A stretch of 64,000 bases of DNA, from NCBI GenBank assembly GCA_903909415.1, contig CAIVVS010000002.1:1-64000 (forward strand), read 5' to 3'. Every line of letters begins with the position of its first letter. Position 1 is the first letter of the stretch. The notes beneath the pieces were generated by a model. That model saw nothing but the letters and a program-made list of their open reading frames with translations, had not been told where the DNA came from and made no database searches. This DNA comes from an uncultured Pseudomonadota bacterium (GTDB lineage: Bacteria; Pseudomonadota; Gammaproteobacteria; Burkholderiales; SG8-39). Of this stretch, positions 18,579 to 29,663 are shown piece after piece. Position numbers and translations under genes: made by a program.

Positions 18579-20305
18579 AATTCACCTCCAGCCCGGTGCT
18601 CGCGCTGCGCCTGCCGACCTGGCGTTCCCGCCTGCTCGCGGGGCTGCTGGTGTTCGGCTTCGCGGTGCTGATCGGGCGGGCCGTCTGGCTGCAGGGCATG
18701 AACGACGACTTCCTGCAGGCCAAGGGCGCGTCGCGGTACAGCCGCGTGATCGAGATCCCCGCGCACCGCGGCCGCATCACCGACCGGCACGGCGAGGCGC
18801 TGGCGATCTCCACGCCGGTGAAATCGGTGTGGGCGATTCCCGGCGAGGTCACGCTGGCGAAGTCGCAGCTCAACCGCCTTTCCGCGCTGCTGGAGTTGCC
18901 GCCCCAGGACATCGAGCGCCGCATCGCCGACACCACGCGCGACTTCGTGTACCTCAAGCGCCAGATCCCGCCGGAGGTCGCCGACCAGGTGGCCGAGCTG
19001 CGCGTCCCGGGCCTGTTCCAGAGCCGCGAGTACCGCCGCTACTACCCGGGCGGGGACGTGATGGCGCACATGCTGGGATTCACCGGCGTGGAGGACATCG
19101 GGCAGGAAGGCATCGAACTGGCCTTCCAGTCGCAGCTCGCCGGCAAGGTGGGCTCGAGGCGCGTGATCAAGGACCGCCTCGGCCAGATCGTCGAGGACGT
19201 CGGATCCATCCACGAGGCGGAGGTCGGGCGCGACCTGACGCTCGCGCTGGACGCGAAGATCCAGAACCTCGCATTCAGCAGCCTGCGGGCGGCCGTCGAG
19301 CAGCACCGCGCCGCCGCCGGCGGCATCGTGGTGCTGGATGCGACCAACGGGGAAGTGCTGGCGCTGGCGAACCTGCCGACCTACAACCCGAACAACCGCG
19401 CGCGCCTGACCGGCGCGCAACTGCGCAACCGCGCGGTCACCGACACCTTCGAGCCGGGATCGACCCTCAAGCCCGTGACCATCGCGCTCGCGCTGGAATC
19501 GGGCAAGGTCCGCCCGGACACCATCATCCAGACCGCGCCGGGCAGCCTCACCATCGGGCCCGCGACCATCCGCGACTCGCACGCCGCCGGTCCGCTCACC
19601 GTCGCGCAGGTCGTGCAGAAGTCCTCCAACGTGGGCACCGCGAAGATCGCGCTGGGATTGGCGCCCGAGGCGATGTGGACCATGTTCCAGCGTGTCGGCT
19701 TCGGCGCCCCGCCGCGACTGGGATTTCCCGGGGAGGCCAGCGGCCGGCTGCGACCGTTCAAGACCTGGCGGCCGATTGAGCAGGCAACCATGTCCTACGG
19801 CTACGGCATATCGGTGAGCCTGACGCAGCTGGCGCGCGCCTACACGATGTTCGCGCGCGACGGCGACCTGGTGCCCTTGTCCCTGATCCGCCTGGAGGCG
19901 CCTCCCGCTTCGCAGCCGGTCATCTCGGGCGAGACAGCACGCGCCGTGCGCGCAATGCTGGAAATGGCGGTGCAGCCCGGCGGCACCGCGCCGCGCGCCC
20001 AGATCATGGGTTACCGCGTCGCCGGCAAGACCGGCACCGCGCGCAAGCAGGAAGGCGGTACCTACAACCACAACAAGTACATCGGCTACTTCGTCGGTTT
20101 CGCGCCCGTGTCGCGGCCCCGGCTGATCATCGCCGTGATGATCGACGAGCCCAGCGCGGGAAAGTACTACGGCGGGGAGGTTGCGGCGCCGGTGTTCGCG
20201 ACCGTGATGTCGGGCGCGTTGCGCTCGCTGGGCGTGCCGCCGGATGCGCCGATGAAGCCGGTCGAATTGCCGCCCGAAGGGCGCGAAGTCAGGGAAAGCA
20301 TTTGA
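18575..20305 (+). CDS. ftsI: septal peptidoglycan transpeptidase FtsI (PBP3)
   Basis: A 576-residue class B penicillin-binding protein. An N-terminal membrane anchor (about residues 18-40) is followed by a pedestal domain with RGRITDRHGEALAIS, then the transpeptidase domain with S296 in the SxxK motif (EPGSTLKPVT), SSN in QKSSNVG, and KTGTARK. It crosslinks septal peptidoglycan with FtsW. The start is GTG 18575, overlapping the ftsL stop. A 55-base gap follows before murE. Confidence 0.95.
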   Translation: MKFTSSPVLALRLPTWRSRLLAGLLVFGFAVLIGRAVWLQGMNDDFLQAKGASRYSRVIEIPAHRGRITDRHGEALAISTPVKSVWAIPGEVTLAKSQLNRLSALLELPPQDIERRIADTTRDFVYLKRQIPPEVADQVAELRVPGLFQSREYRRYYPGGDVMAHMLGFTGVEDIGQEGIELAFQSQLAGKVGSRRVIKDRLGQIVEDVGSIHEAEVGRDLTLALDAKIQNLAFSSLRAAVEQHRAAAGGIVVLDATNGEVLALANLPTYNPNNRARLTGAQLRNRAVTDTFEPGSTLKPVTIALALESGKVRPDTIIQTAPGSLTIGPATIRDSHAAGPLTVAQVVQKSSNVGTAKIALGLAPEAMWTMFQRVGFGAPPRLGFPGEASGRLRPFKTWRPIEQATMSYGYGISVSLTQLARAYTMFARDGDLVPLSLIRLEAPPASQPVISGETARAVRAMLEMAVQPGGTAPRAQIMGYRVAGKTGTARKQEGGTYNHNKYIGYFVGFAPVSRPRLIIAVMIDEPSAGKYYGGEVAAPVFATVMSGALRSLGVPPDAPMKPVELPPEGREVRESI

Positions 20306-20360
20306 AACGGGGGCGCTGCCAGCGCTGCCGGGCATCCGCCCGGCGGACCGGGAACGGGGA

Positions 20361-21851
20361 ATGGACGATCCAGCAAGCCAGGTCATCGATCGGTTGCGGG
20401 AGCGCGGCGTGATCGCCGGCTCGCTCGCCACGGACAGCCGCGCGCTCGCCGCGGGCGAGGTGTTCCTCGCTTATCCCGGCGGGAAGGGCGACGGCCGCCG
20501 CCACATCCCGCAGGCGCTGGAGCGCGGCGCTTCGGCCGTCCTGTGGGAACGCGACGGCTTCGAGTGGGATCCGGCGTGGACGGTTCCGAACCTGGCCGTC
20601 GAGGGCCTGCGCAACCTCGCCGGGCCGCTGGCCTCGCGCTTGAACGGTGAGCCCTCGGCGCGCCTGCGCGTGATCGCGGTGACCGGTACCAACGGCAAGA
20701 CATCCTGCTCGCAGTGGATCGCCCAGGCGTTGGATGCCCGGGGCGCGCGCTGCGGCGTGGTCGGCACGCTCGGCCTGGGCGTGGCCGGCGGCGAGCTGCA
20801 GCCGAATCCGAACACCACGCCGGACCCGGTGCTCCTGCAGCGATCGCTGCGCGACATGGCCGATGCCGGCGCGGTCGCCTGCGCGATGGAGGCTTCGTCG
20901 ATCGGGCTGGACCAGGGGCGGCTCAACGGAACCCTGGTCCGCACCGCGCTCTACACCAACCTGTCGCGTGACCACCTCGACTACCACGGTGACATGGAGC
21001 GCTATGCCGCCGCCAAGCGTCGGCTGTTCGACTTGCCCGGGCTGGAGAACGCGGTTCTCAACATGGACGACCCGCAAGGGGTGATCCTCGCGCGGTCGCT
21101 GGCCGGCCGCGGCGTGGCGCGATGGGGCTACGCACTGCATGAAGGCGCGGCCGCGCGCGCGGGCCTGGAACACTGGGTCGAGGCGGGTCCGGTCTCCTAC
21201 CGGGGCGCGGCGATGGCGTTCGAGGCACGTGGATCGTTCGGTTCGGCATCCCTGCAAGCACCGGTTCTGGGCCGGTTCAATGCCGCCAACCTGCTGGGCG
21301 TGTTCTGCGTGCTGCTGGCGGAAGGGCACCTGCCGCGGGACGCCGCCGACGCGTTGGCGCGCCTGTCCCCGGTGCCCGGCCGCATGCACTGCCTGGGCGG
21401 CGAGGCGCAGCCGCTGGTGGTGGTGGACTACGCGCATACGCCCGATGCGCTGGACAAGGTGCTCGAGTCGCTGTCCGACGTCGCGCGTGCGCGCGGCGGA
21501 CGCCTGGCCGTGGTGTTCGGCTGCGGCGGTGACCGGGACCCCGGCAAGCGCGCGCTCATGGGCGCGGTCGCGGGCCGGCGCGCCGGCCGGGTGATGCTCA
21601 CCAGCGACAACCCGCGCAGCGAGGACCCGGCTGCAATCATTTCGGCGATCTCCGTTGGCGTGGGCGTCGCGCACGATGTCCAGCCGGACCGGGCGCTCGC
21701 CATACGGCAGGTGCTCGGGTCTGCGGATGCGCGGGACGTGGTGCTGCTGGCCGGCAAGGGCCACGAGGCCTGGCAGGAAGCCGCCGGCGTGCGCACGCCT
21801 TTCTCCGACGCGGAGCATGCGCGGCGGGCGCTGGAGGCGCGCGCGGGATGA
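20361..21851 (+). CDS. murE: UDP-N-acetylmuramoyl-L-alanyl-D-glutamate--2,6-diaminopimelate ligase MurE
   Basis: A 496-residue Mur ligase adding meso-diaminopimelate to UDP-MurNAc-dipeptide. Seen are the N-terminal domain motif ATDSRALAAGEVF, the P-loop TGTNGKT at 108-114, NTTPDP, and DNPR at 416-419. The DNPR motif is the hallmark of enzymes selecting meso-diaminopimelate over lysine, so the wall is of the Gram-negative type. Its stop overlaps the murF start. Confidence 0.95.
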   Translation: MDDPASQVIDRLRERGVIAGSLATDSRALAAGEVFLAYPGGKGDGRRHIPQALERGASAVLWERDGFEWDPAWTVPNLAVEGLRNLAGPLASRLNGEPSARLRVIAVTGTNGKTSCSQWIAQALDARGARCGVVGTLGLGVAGGELQPNPNTTPDPVLLQRSLRDMADAGAVACAMEASSIGLDQGRLNGTLVRTALYTNLSRDHLDYHGDMERYAAAKRRLFDLPGLENAVLNMDDPQGVILARSLAGRGVARWGYALHEGAAARAGLEHWVEAGPVSYRGAAMAFEARGSFGSASLQAPVLGRFNAANLLGVFCVLLAEGHLPRDAADALARLSPVPGRMHCLGGEAQPLVVVDYAHTPDALDKVLESLSDVARARGGRLAVVFGCGGDRDPGKRALMGAVAGRRAGRVMLTSDNPRSEDPAAIISAISVGVGVAHDVQPDRALAIRQVLGSADARDVVLLAGKGHEAWQEAAGVRTPFSDAEHARRALEARAG

Positions 21852-23236
21852 TGAGCCTGGCCTACGCCGCAGAGCTGTCGGGCGCCCGCCTGAAGGGGGG
21901 CGACGTGGCGCTGAACGGAATCTCCACCGACACACGCGCCATCGGTGCCGGCACGCTGTTCATCGCGCTGCGCGGCGAGCGCTTCGACGGGCATGACTTC
22001 GTGGGCGCGGCTCGCGACCGGGGCGCGGCGGCGGCCATGGTCGACGAGGCGGCGGCCGGGGTCCTGGGCGATGCCGGCCTGCCGCTGGCCGTGGTCGATG
22101 ACACGCGCGCCGGGCTGCAGCGCCTGGCCGCGGGATGGCGCCGGCGGTTCACGCTGCCGCTGGTCGCGATCACCGGCTCCAACGGCAAGACCACGGTCAA
22201 GGAGATGACCGCGGCGATCCTGCGGGCGCGCGACGGCGGGCAGGGCGGCGCGGCGGTGCTCGCCACCGAGGGCAACCTGAACAACGACATCGGCCTGCCG
22301 CTGACGCTGCTGCGCCTGCGGGCGGAGCACCGCTCGGCGGTGGTGGAACTGGGCATGAACCACCGCGGCGAGACCGCGGTCCTGGCCGCCATCGCGCGTC
22401 CCACCGTCGCGGTGGTCAACAACGCGCAGCGCGAGCACCAGGAGTTCATGAAGAACGTCGACGAGGTGGCCGTCGAACACGCCGACGTGCTCGATTCCCT
22501 TGCTGCTGATGGCGTCGCGGTGATCCACGCGGACGATGCGCACGCCGCGATGTGGCGTGAACGCGCGGGTTCGCGCCGGGTGATCGGTTTCGGCGAATCC
22601 CGGGACGCGGAAGTGCGCGCGGAATTGTCTGGAGCCGGGCATGCATCCGGCGGGCAGCGGCTGGAGATGGAAACGCCGCTGGGCCGTGCCAGTCTCGTGC
22701 TCGCGGTTCCGGGTGCCCATAACGCACGCAATGCGCTCGCCGCCGCCGCCGCGGCGATCGCCGCCGGGGCGGGGCTGGATGCCGTGGTGAGCGGCCTCGA
22801 GGGATTCCGCGCGGTGCACGGCCGCATGCAGGTGCGCGCCGGGCGCGGCGGCGCGCTGCTGATCGACGACACCTACAACGCGAACCCGGACTCGGTGCGC
22901 GCGGCCATCGATGCGTTGTCCGGACACGCGGGTCGCCGCGTGCTGGTGCTGGGCGACATGGGCGAAGTGGGCGAGCAGGGCCCGGCCTTCCACGAGGAAG
23001 TCGGCCGCCATGCGCGCGAGCGCGGCATCGAGCGCCTGCTGTGCACCGGGGAACTGACGCGCCACGCGGCCGGCGCGTTCGGCGCGCCGGAGCATTTCGC
23101 CGACATCGCGGGGATCGTGGATGCCCTCGCCGACGAGCTTCGCGCCGGCACGGCCATCCTCGTCAAGGGATCGCGCTTCATGCGCATGGAGCGCGTCGCC
23201 GCGGCGCTTGAAGCACCGGGCGGGGAGCACGCCTGA
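21848..23236 (+). CDS. murF: UDP-N-acetylmuramoyl-tripeptide--D-alanyl-D-alanine ligase MurF
   Basis: A 462-residue Mur ligase. An N-terminal [18 protein letters not shown] motif precedes the P-loop [11 protein letters not shown] at about 110, then ELGMNHRGE and [10 protein letters not shown]. It adds D-Ala-D-Ala to the tripeptide precursor in the cytosol. The start ATG at 21848 overlaps the murE stop by 4 bases; the adjacent in-frame ATG at 21851 is an equal alternative. It shares one base with mraY. Confidence 0.95.
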   Translation: MMSLAYAAELSGARLKGGDVALNGISTDTRAIGAGTLFIALRGERFDGHDFVGAARDRGAAAAMVDEAAAGVLGDAGLPLAVVDDTRAGLQRLAAGWRRRFTLPLVAITGSNGKTTVKEMTAAILRARDGGQGGAAVLATEGNLNNDIGLPLTLLRLRAEHRSAVVELGMNHRGETAVLAAIARPTVAVVNNAQREHQEFMKNVDEVAVEHADVLDSLAADGVAVIHADDAHAAMWRERAGSRRVIGFGESRDAEVRAELSGAGHASGGQRLEMETPLGRASLVLAVPGAHNARNALAAAAAAIAAGAGLDAVVSGLEGFRAVHGRMQVRAGRGGALLIDDTYNANPDSVRAAIDALSGHAGRRVLVLGDMGEVGEQGPAFHEEVGRHARERGIERLLCTGELTRHAAGAFGAPEHFADIAGIVDALADELRAGTAILVKGSRFMRMERVAAALEAPGGEHA

Positions 23237-24405
23237 TGCTGCTGGAACTCGCCCAATGGCTGGCGCGCGACCTGCGTGCGTTCAACGTCTTCAACTACAT
23301 CACGCTGCGCGCCGTTCTGGCCTGCCTCACGGCGCTGGCGATCTCTCTGATCGCGGGCCCGATGGTGATCCGAAAGCTGACCGCCTACAAGATCGGGCAG
23401 TCGGTGCGCGATGACGGCCCCCAGACCCACCTCGCCAAGGCCGGCACGCCCACCATGGGCGGCGCGCTGGTGCTGATCGCCATCCTGATCACCACGCTGC
23501 TGTGGGCGGACCTGACCAACCGGTTCGTCTGGGTGGTGCTGATCGTGACCTTCGGCTTCGGCGCCGTCGGCTGGGTGGATGACTACCGCAAGGTGGTGTA
23601 CCGCAATCCCAAGGGGCTCTCGGCCCGGGCCAAGTTCTTCTGGCAATCGCTGGTCGGGCTTGCGGCCTCGGTCTACCTGGCCTTCGCGGTCTCGGTTCCC
23701 GCCAGCGACAAGATCCTCGAGCTGTTCATGGCCTGGCTGTCCAGCGGATTCCAGCTGGAGCTGCCCGCGCGTGCCGACCTGATCGTGCCGTTCTTCAAGG
23801 ATGTCGCCTATCCGCTGGGCGTGTGGGGCTTCATCCTGCTCACCTACTTCGTCATCGTCGGCACCTCCAACGCGGTGAACCTCACCGACGGGCTCGACGG
23901 CCTCGCGATCATGCCGGCGGTGATGATAGGCAGCGCGCTTGGGATCTTCGCCTACGTGGTCGGAAACTCGGTGTATTCGAAGTACCTGCTGTTTCCCTAC
24001 ATCCCCGGTGCGGGAGAGCTGATCGTGTTCTGCGCGGCGCTGGCCGGGGCGGGCCTTGGCTTCCTGTGGTTCAACGCCTACCCGGCGGAGGTGTTCATGG
24101 GCGATGTCGGGGCGCTTGCGATCGGCGCGGCGCTCGGCACGGTCGCGGTGATCACGCGCCAGGAAATCGTGTTGTTCATCATGGGCGGCGTGTTCGTGGT
24201 GGAGACGCTGTCGGTGATGCTGCAGGTGGGCTGGTTCAAGTACACCAAGCGCCGATACGGCCAGGGGCGCCGGATACTGAGAATGGCGCCGTTGCACCAC
24301 CATTTCGAGGAATCGGGCTGGAAGGAAACGCAGGTCGTGGTCCGCTTCTGGATCATCACCATGATGCTGGTGCTGTTCGGCCTGTCGACGTTGAAGCTGC
24401 GGTGA
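23236..24405 (+). CDS. mraY: phospho-N-acetylmuramoyl-pentapeptide-transferase MraY
   Basis: A 389-residue polytopic membrane enzyme forming lipid I on undecaprenyl phosphate. It carries the family signatures [22 protein letters not shown] (Asp pair for Mg binding), [15 protein letters not shown], and the C-terminal MAPLHHHFE. About ten hydrophobic segments are visible. The start overlaps the murF stop by one base (TGATG), and its own stop overlaps murD by 4 bases. Confidence 0.96.
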   Translation: MLLELAQWLARDLRAFNVFNYITLRAVLACLTALAISLIAGPMVIRKLTAYKIGQSVRDDGPQTHLAKAGTPTMGGALVLIAILITTLLWADLTNRFVWVVLIVTFGFGAVGWVDDYRKVVYRNPKGLSARAKFFWQSLVGLAASVYLAFAVSVPASDKILELFMAWLSSGFQLELPARADLIVPFFKDVAYPLGVWGFILLTYFVIVGTSNAVNLTDGLDGLAIMPAVMIGSALGIFAYVVGNSVYSKYLLFPYIPGAGELIVFCAALAGAGLGFLWFNAYPAEVFMGDVGALAIGAALGTVAVITRQEIVLFIMGGVFVVETLSVMLQVGWFKYTKRRYGQGRRILRMAPLHHHFEESGWKETQVVVRFWIITMMLVLFGLSTLKLR

Positions 24406-25796
24406 ACGGGGAGCCCGCCAACGTGCTCGTGCTCGGACTCGGCGAAACCGGCGTGTCGATGGCCGCCTGGCTGGCGCGCAGCGGCTCGCGCGTGCGGGTG
24501 GCGGACACGCGCGAGCGTCCGCCCGGCCTGGAGCAGCTGCGCGCCGCCGTCCCGGACGTCGAACTGCGCCTGGGCGGCGCGGGCGAGGACCTGCTTGACG
24601 GGATCGACCTGCTCGCGATCAGCCCCGGCGTGCCCCGCGAGATGCCGGTGGTCGGCAAGGCGCTTGCGAGGGGGATACCGGTTCGCGGCGACGTGGAGCT
24701 GTTCGCGCGCGAGGTGCAGGCCGGCGTGCCCCGTCCACGCATCGTCGCCATCACCGGCACCAACGGCAAGTCCACTGTGACGGCGCTGACGGGCGCGATG
24801 TGCCGCGAGGCGGGCTGGGATGCCGAGGTGGCGGGCAACATCAGCCCCGCCGTGCTGGATGCGCTGATGCGAAGGGCGAGCCGCGGCCAGGGCGCGGCGC
24901 GGGCCTGGGTGCTGGAGCTCTCCAGCTTCCAGCTCGAGTCCACCGACTCGCTGAACGCCGACGCCGCCGCCATGCTCAACCTGAGCGAGGACCACCTGGA
25001 CCGGCACGGCAGCATGGAGGCTTATGCGGCCGCCAAGGCGCGCGTGTTCAATGGCGACGGCGTGCAGGTGCTCAACCGCGACGATCCCGCCAGCATGGCG
25101 ATGGCGATCCGGGGGCGGCCGGTGCGCAGCTTCGGAACGGGCGAGCCGACCGGCCCGGAAGACTACGGCCTCGTTGTGCGTGACGGCGAGCGCTGGCTCG
25201 CGCAGGGCGAGGACGTGCTGCTTCCCGTCGGGGCCGTTCCGCTGGCCGGCCTCCACAATGCGGCCAACGCGCTCGCTGCCATGGCGCTGGCCGACTCGGT
25301 CGGGGTGCCGCGCGAGGCATCCCTCTCGGCGCTCCGGGGATTTGCCGGCCTGCCGCACCGGGTGCAGTTCATCGCCGAGATCGGCGGCGTGCGCTTCTAT
25401 GACGATTCCAAGGGAACCAACGTGGGTTCCACCGTGGCCGCGCTCGCCGGCCTGTCGGGAACGGGTACCCGGATCGTGCTGGTCGCGGGCGGCGAAGGCA
25501 AGGGCCAGGATTTCCGTCCGCTGCGCGACGCGGTGCGCGATGCGGCACGTGCGCTCGTGTTGATCGGGCGTGATGCGCCGCTGATCGAGCGCGCGGTGGG
25601 TGGGGCCGGGGTGCAGGTCGAGCGCGCGACGGACATGGCCGACGCGGTGTCGCGCGCGATGCGACTGGCGCGGCAGGGCGACGCGGTGCTGCTTTCCCCC
25701 GCGTGCGCCAGCTTCGACATGTTCCGCAACTATGCCCACCGGGGCGAGGTGTTTGCGGCGATTGTGAAGGAGGCGCGCGATGCTGGCCGGCATTAG
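24402..25796 (+). CDS. murD: UDP-N-acetylmuramoyl-L-alanine--D-glutamate ligase MurD
   Basis: A 464-residue Mur ligase with an N-terminal Rossmann-like motif ([14 protein letters not shown]), P-loop ITGTNGKST at about 117-125, ELSSFQLE, and [11 protein letters not shown] in the C-terminal domain. It adds D-glutamate to UDP-MurNAc-L-Ala. The start GTG at 24402 lies in the mraY stop; no ATG is available near this position. Its 3' end overlaps ftsW by 17 bases. Confidence 0.94.
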   Translation: MNGEPANVLVLGLGETGVSMAAWLARSGSRVRVADTRERPPGLEQLRAAVPDVELRLGGAGEDLLDGIDLLAISPGVPREMPVVGKALARGIPVRGDVELFAREVQAGVPRPRIVAITGTNGKSTVTALTGAMCREAGWDAEVAGNISPAVLDALMRRASRGQGAARAWVLELSSFQLESTDSLNADAAAMLNLSEDHLDRHGSMEAYAAAKARVFNGDGVQVLNRDDPASMAMAIRGRPVRSFGTGEPTGPEDYGLVVRDGERWLAQGEDVLLPVGAVPLAGLHNAANALAAMALADSVGVPREASLSALRGFAGLPHRVQFIAEIGGVRFYDDSKGTNVGSTVAALAGLSGTGTRIVLVAGGEGKGQDFRPLRDAVRDAARALVLIGRDAPLIERAVGGAGVQVERATDMADAVSRAMRLARQGDAVLLSPACASFDMFRNYAHRGEVFAAIVKEARDAGRH

Positions 25797-27006
25797 GCGC
25801 AACCGTGCGGCGGTGGCTGCCCCGGGCGCACGCGGTGGCGTGGGCGGCGGCCTGGGCGGGGTGCCGTCGCGCTCGGCCATGCCCGAGTACGACGCGTCGG
25901 TGGTGTGGGCGTCGCTGGTGCTCCTGGTGTTCGGCCTCGTGATGGTCTACTCGTCCTCGATCGCGATGGCGGAGGCGAGCCGCTTCACCGGTGGCCGCAC
26001 GTCCTACTTCCTGCTGCGCCATTCGGCGTTCCTTGGCATCAGCCTGGTGGCCGCGATGCTGGTGTTCCAGGTTCCGATGGCGAGCTGGCAGCGGCTGGCC
26101 CCTTGGCTGTTCTTCGCGGGCGCGGTGCTCCTGATCCTGGTGCTGATCCCCGGCGTGGGCCGCGAGGTCAACGGCGCGCGGCGTTGGCTGCCGCTGGGCG
26201 TGGCGAACATGCAACCTTCCGAGTTCATGAAGCTCTTCGCGGTGCTGTACGCGGCCGACTACACGGTTCGCAAGTCCGCGCTGATGTCCAGCTTCAAGCG
26301 CGGCCTGCTTCCCATGCTGATGGTGATGCTGGTGGTCGGTTGGCTGCTGCTCCGCGAGCCGGATTTCGGCGCCTTCGTGGTGATCGCCTCGATCGCCATG
26401 GCCATCCTGTTCCTCGGGGGCATGAACGGGAGGTGGTTCGCGGGCCTGATCGTCCTGCTCGGGGTGGGTTTCGCCGGGCTGGTGCTGTCCTCGCCGTACC
26501 GCATGCAGCGCATCTTCGGGTTCATGGATCCGTGGGCCGATGCGTTCGGGAAGGGCTACCAGCTGTCGCACGCGCTGATCGCGTTCGGCCGCGGCGAGTG
26601 GTTCGGCGTCGGCCTAGGTGCCAGCGTCGAGAAGCTGCTCTACCTGCCTGAGGCGCACACGGATTTCCTGCTCGCGGTGATCGGCGAGGAACTCGGTTTC
26701 ATCGGCGTGGCCACGGTGGTTGCCCTGTTCGCCTGGCTGGTGATTCGCGCGTTCGCGATCGGGCGTCAGGCGGTGTCGCTGGAGCGCCCGTTCTCGGCCC
26801 TGGTCGCGCAGGGCATAGGCGTGTGGCTGGGCATCCAGTCGCTGATCAACATGGGCGTGAACATGGGCGTGCTGCCGACCAAGGGCCTGACTCTGCCGCT
26901 GATGAGCTTCGGCGGCAGCGGGATCCTCGCGAACTGCATTGCGCTGGCCATCCTGCTGCGCATCGACTGGGAATCGCGGCAGCTCATGCGGGGCATGCCC
27001 GCGTGA
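25780..27006 (+). CDS. ftsW: peptidoglycan glycosyltransferase FtsW
   Basis: A 408-residue SEDS-family protein with about ten membrane helices, polymerising lipid II at the septum together with FtsI. Conserved stretches are [23 protein letters not shown], the catalytic-region segment [19 protein letters not shown], and [21 protein letters not shown] near the end. The start at 25780 overlaps murD. The first about 30 residues are Gly/Ala/Arg-rich, and M34 (MPEYDASVV) is an alternative start. Confidence 0.95.
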   Translation: MLAGIRRNRAAVAAPGARGGVGGGLGGVPSRSAMPEYDASVVWASLVLLVFGLVMVYSSSIAMAEASRFTGGRTSYFLLRHSAFLGISLVAAMLVFQVPMASWQRLAPWLFFAGAVLLILVLIPGVGREVNGARRWLPLGVANMQPSEFMKLFAVLYAADYTVRKSALMSSFKRGLLPMLMVMLVVGWLLLREPDFGAFVVIASIAMAILFLGGMNGRWFAGLIVLLGVGFAGLVLSSPYRMQRIFGFMDPWADAFGKGYQLSHALIAFGRGEWFGVGLGASVEKLLYLPEAHTDFLLAVIGEELGFIGVATVVALFAWLVIRAFAIGRQAVSLERPFSALVAQGIGVWLGIQSLINMGVNMGVLPTKGLTLPLMSFGGSGILANCIALAILLRIDWESRQLMRGMPA

Positions 27007-27044
27007 GCAGCGTCCTGACAACCCCTGGCGGAAGGAGCCTGCAG

Positions 27045-27215
27045 ATGAACGCACCCTGGAAGACGGCAGCCGCGTCGCGCAAGCCCGCATACCGTTCGGC
27101 ACCGCAGGAAGCACCGGCGGCAGCTCCGGCGCTGCAGGCACCGTGCACATCCGGCACCCCGGTTCCCTATCCACTCAAGCGATCGGTCTGGAGGCGATGG
27201 CACGCACCGTCATGA
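27045..27215 (+). CDS. possible small protein of 56 residues between ftsW and murG
   Basis: An ATG at 27045 is preceded by GGAAGGAG with good spacing and opens a 56-codon frame ([20 protein letters not shown] and onward) that overlaps the first 19 bases of murG in another frame. The peptide is Pro/Ala-rich with basic residues and has no recognised domain. The 190-base spacer is unusual in an otherwise overlapping gene cluster. It could be a real small protein, a translational-coupling leader for murG, or chance. Confidence 0.35.
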   Translation: MNAPWKTAAASRKPAYRSAPQEAPAAAPALQAPCTSGTPVPYPLKRSVWRRWHAPS

Positions 27216-28285
27216 TCATGGCTGGCGGCACCGGCGGGCACATTTTCCCCGGCCTCGCGGTTGCCGACCTGCTGCGCTCGCGCGAATGGCGCGTGGTGTG
27301 GCTCGGCTCGCCCTCCGGGATGGAGGCCGAGGTCGTGCCGCGCCACGGCTATCCGATGGCGTGGGTGCAGTTCAGCGGATTGCGCGGCAAGGGTCTGTCG
27401 ACCGCGCTTCTTCTGCCGGTTCGCCTGCTGCGCGCCTTCTGGCAGTCGCTTCGCGCCCTGCGGGCCGAGCGTCCGAGCGCGGTGCTGGGCATGGGGGGGT
27501 ACATCGCGTTTCCCGGCGGGATGATGGCTTCGCTGTGCGGGATACCGCTGCTGCTGCACGAGCAGAACTCGGTGGCAGGCCTGACCAACCGCGTGCTCGC
27601 GCGCCTCGCGGACCGCGTGCTGACGGCGTTCCCGGGCGTGCTGCCCGGCGCCGACTGCGTGGGCAACCCGGTGCGAGCCGAGATCGCCGCGTTGCCCGAT
27701 CCGGCGCAACGCTACGGGCAGCGCGACGGGCGGTTGCGCCTCGTCGTGATCGGCGGCAGCCTGGGTGCGGCGGCGCTCAACGAGGTCGTGCCGCGCGCGC
27801 TGGCGCTGATGGATCCGGCCTCGCGGCCCTTGGTCACCCACCAGGCGGGCGCCCGGCACCTGGACACGCTGCGCGCCAACTACCGCGACGCGGGCGTGGA
27901 GGGCGACCTTGTTGCCTTCATCGACGACATGGCATCGGCATACGCGGGGGCCGACCTCGTGGTCTGCCGCGCAGGCGCGACCACCGTGTCCGAACTTGCC
28001 GCGGCCGGCGTGGCCTCGCTGATGGTTCCCTATCCCCACGCGGTGGACGACCACCAGACGGGAAACGCGCGCTACCTCGCCGGGCAGGGCGCCGCGATGA
28101 TGGTCCGGCAGCAGGACTTCGACGCGCGCGCGCTGGCGACGCTGCTCGCATCCCTGGACCGGACCGCATTGGCGGGCATGGCCGCGAAGGCGCGCGCGCT
28201 GGGCCGGCCCGGCGCGGTGGGTTCGCTCGCGGATGCCTGCATGGAACTGGGCAGTGCCGCCGACGGGAGGCGCCGTGCGGCATAA
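27197..28285 (+). CDS. murG: UDP-GlcNAc:lipid I N-acetylglucosaminyltransferase MurG
   Basis: A 362-residue GT-B glycosyltransferase making lipid II at the inner membrane surface. It shows the N-terminal [44 protein letters not shown], and the UDP-GlcNAc motif [17 protein letters not shown]. The start at 27197 has GGAGG closely upstream and gives the family length; no earlier ATG lies in frame within the spacer. It overlaps murC by 11 bases. Confidence 0.95.
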   Translation: MARTVMIMAGGTGGHIFPGLAVADLLRSREWRVVWLGSPSGMEAEVVPRHGYPMAWVQFSGLRGKGLSTALLLPVRLLRAFWQSLRALRAERPSAVLGMGGYIAFPGGMMASLCGIPLLLHEQNSVAGLTNRVLARLADRVLTAFPGVLPGADCVGNPVRAEIAALPDPAQRYGQRDGRLRLVVIGGSLGAAALNEVVPRALALMDPASRPLVTHQAGARHLDTLRANYRDAGVEGDLVAFIDDMASAYAGADLVVCRAGATTVSELAAAGVASLMVPYPHAVDDHQTGNARYLAGQGAAMMVRQQDFDARALATLLASLDRTALAGMAAKARALGRPGAVGSLADACMELGSAADGRRRAA

Positions 28286-29663
28286 GGTCAAGCACATCCA
28301 TTTCGTCGGCATCGGCGGCAGCGGCATGAGCGGCATTGCCGAAGTGCTGCTGAACCTGGACTACGAGGTGTCCGGCTCCGACCTGTCCGCGAACGCAGCC
28401 ACCGAGCGGCTCTTGGCGCAGGGTGCGCGCATCACCGTGGGCCACGACGCAGCCAACGTGCGTGGCGCCGACGCGGTGGTGGTGTCCACCGCGGTGCGTC
28501 CGGACAACCCCGAAGTGGTGGCCGCGCGCGCATCGCGGGTGCCGGTGGTGCCGCGGGCATTGATGCTGGCCGAACTGATGCGCCTCAAGCAGGGCGTGGC
28601 CGTCGCCGGCACGCACGGGAAGACCACGACCACCAGCCTGGTTGCCAGCGTCCTGGCAGAGGGCGGGCTGGACCCGACCTTCGTCATTGGAGGCCGCCTG
28701 AACGCGGCGGGCTCCAGCGCGCGCCTGGGCGCCGGGGACTTCATCGTGGTCGAGGCGGACGAGTCTGATGCCTCCTTCCTGCACCTGCTTCCGGTGCTGG
28801 CGGTCGTGACCAACATCGACGCGGACCACATGGAGACCTACCAGCACGACTTCGCGCGGCTGAAGCAGGCCTTCGTCGCCTTCCTCCAGAACCTGCCCTT
28901 CTACGGCAGCGCCATCGTGTGCAGCGACGATGCCAACGTGCGCGAGATACTGCCCTTCGTGTCGAAGCCCGTCGTGACCTACGGCACGCGCGAGGACGCG
29001 ATGGTCCGCGCCATCGACATCGTTTCCGGCGAGAGGATGGCGTTCACCGTGCTGCGCGAGGGCATGCCCGCGTTGCCGGTGACCCTGAACCTGCCCGGCC
29101 GGCACAACGTGCTGAACGCGCTCGCCGCGATCGCTGTGGCCACCGAACTCGGCGTGCCCGACGCAGCCGTGGCCCAGGCACTGGCCGAGTTCCGCGGCGT
29201 CGGCCGCCGTTTCCAGCGCCACGGGGAGTTCGCCTGCGACGCGGGCGGGCGCGCGACCCTGGTGGATGACTACGGCCACCACCCGGCCGAGATGGCGGCG
29301 ACGCTGGAGGCAGCGCGCGGCGCCTTCCCCGGTCGCCGGCTCGTGCTTGCTTTCCAACCGCACCGCTACACGCGCACGCGGGACCTGTTCGAGGACTTCG
29401 TGCGGGTCCTGTCCGGCGTGGACGCATTGCTGCTGGCCGAGGTGTACGCAGCAGGCGAGGCGCCGGTGGTGGCGGCCGACGGCCGGTCACTGGCGCGCGC
29501 CATCCGCGTCGCTGGCGGGGTGGAGCCCGTATTCGTGGAGAACATCGCCGACATGCCGGCTGCCATCGCGCGCCTGGCACGGGATGGCGACATCGTGATC
29601 ACCATGGGCGCCGGTTCGATCGGTGGCGTGCCGGCGAAACTCGCGCAGGCAGCGGGAAGATGA
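28275..29663 (+). CDS. murC: UDP-N-acetylmuramate--L-alanine ligase MurC
   Basis: A 462-residue Mur ligase with [18 protein letters not shown] at the N terminus, P-loop [10 protein letters not shown] at about 112, [22 protein letters not shown] and a final MGAGSIGG. It commits UDP-MurNAc to pentapeptide synthesis. The start GTG 28275 follows GGGAGG and lies inside the murG 3' end. The stop overlaps murB by 4 bases. Confidence 0.95.
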   Translation: MRHKVKHIHFVGIGGSGMSGIAEVLLNLDYEVSGSDLSANAATERLLAQGARITVGHDAANVRGADAVVVSTAVRPDNPEVVAARASRVPVVPRALMLAELMRLKQGVAVAGTHGKTTTTSLVASVLAEGGLDPTFVIGGRLNAAGSSARLGAGDFIVVEADESDASFLHLLPVLAVVTNIDADHMETYQHDFARLKQAFVAFLQNLPFYGSAIVCSDDANVREILPFVSKPVVTYGTREDAMVRAIDIVSGERMAFTVLREGMPALPVTLNLPGRHNVLNALAAIAVATELGVPDAAVAQALAEFRGVGRRFQRHGEFACDAGGRATLVDDYGHHPAEMAATLEAARGAFPGRRLVLAFQPHRYTRTRDLFEDFVRVLSGVDALLLAEVYAAGEAPVVAADGRSLARAIRVAGGVEPVFVENIADMPAAIARLARDGDIVITMGAGSIGGVPAKLAQAAGR

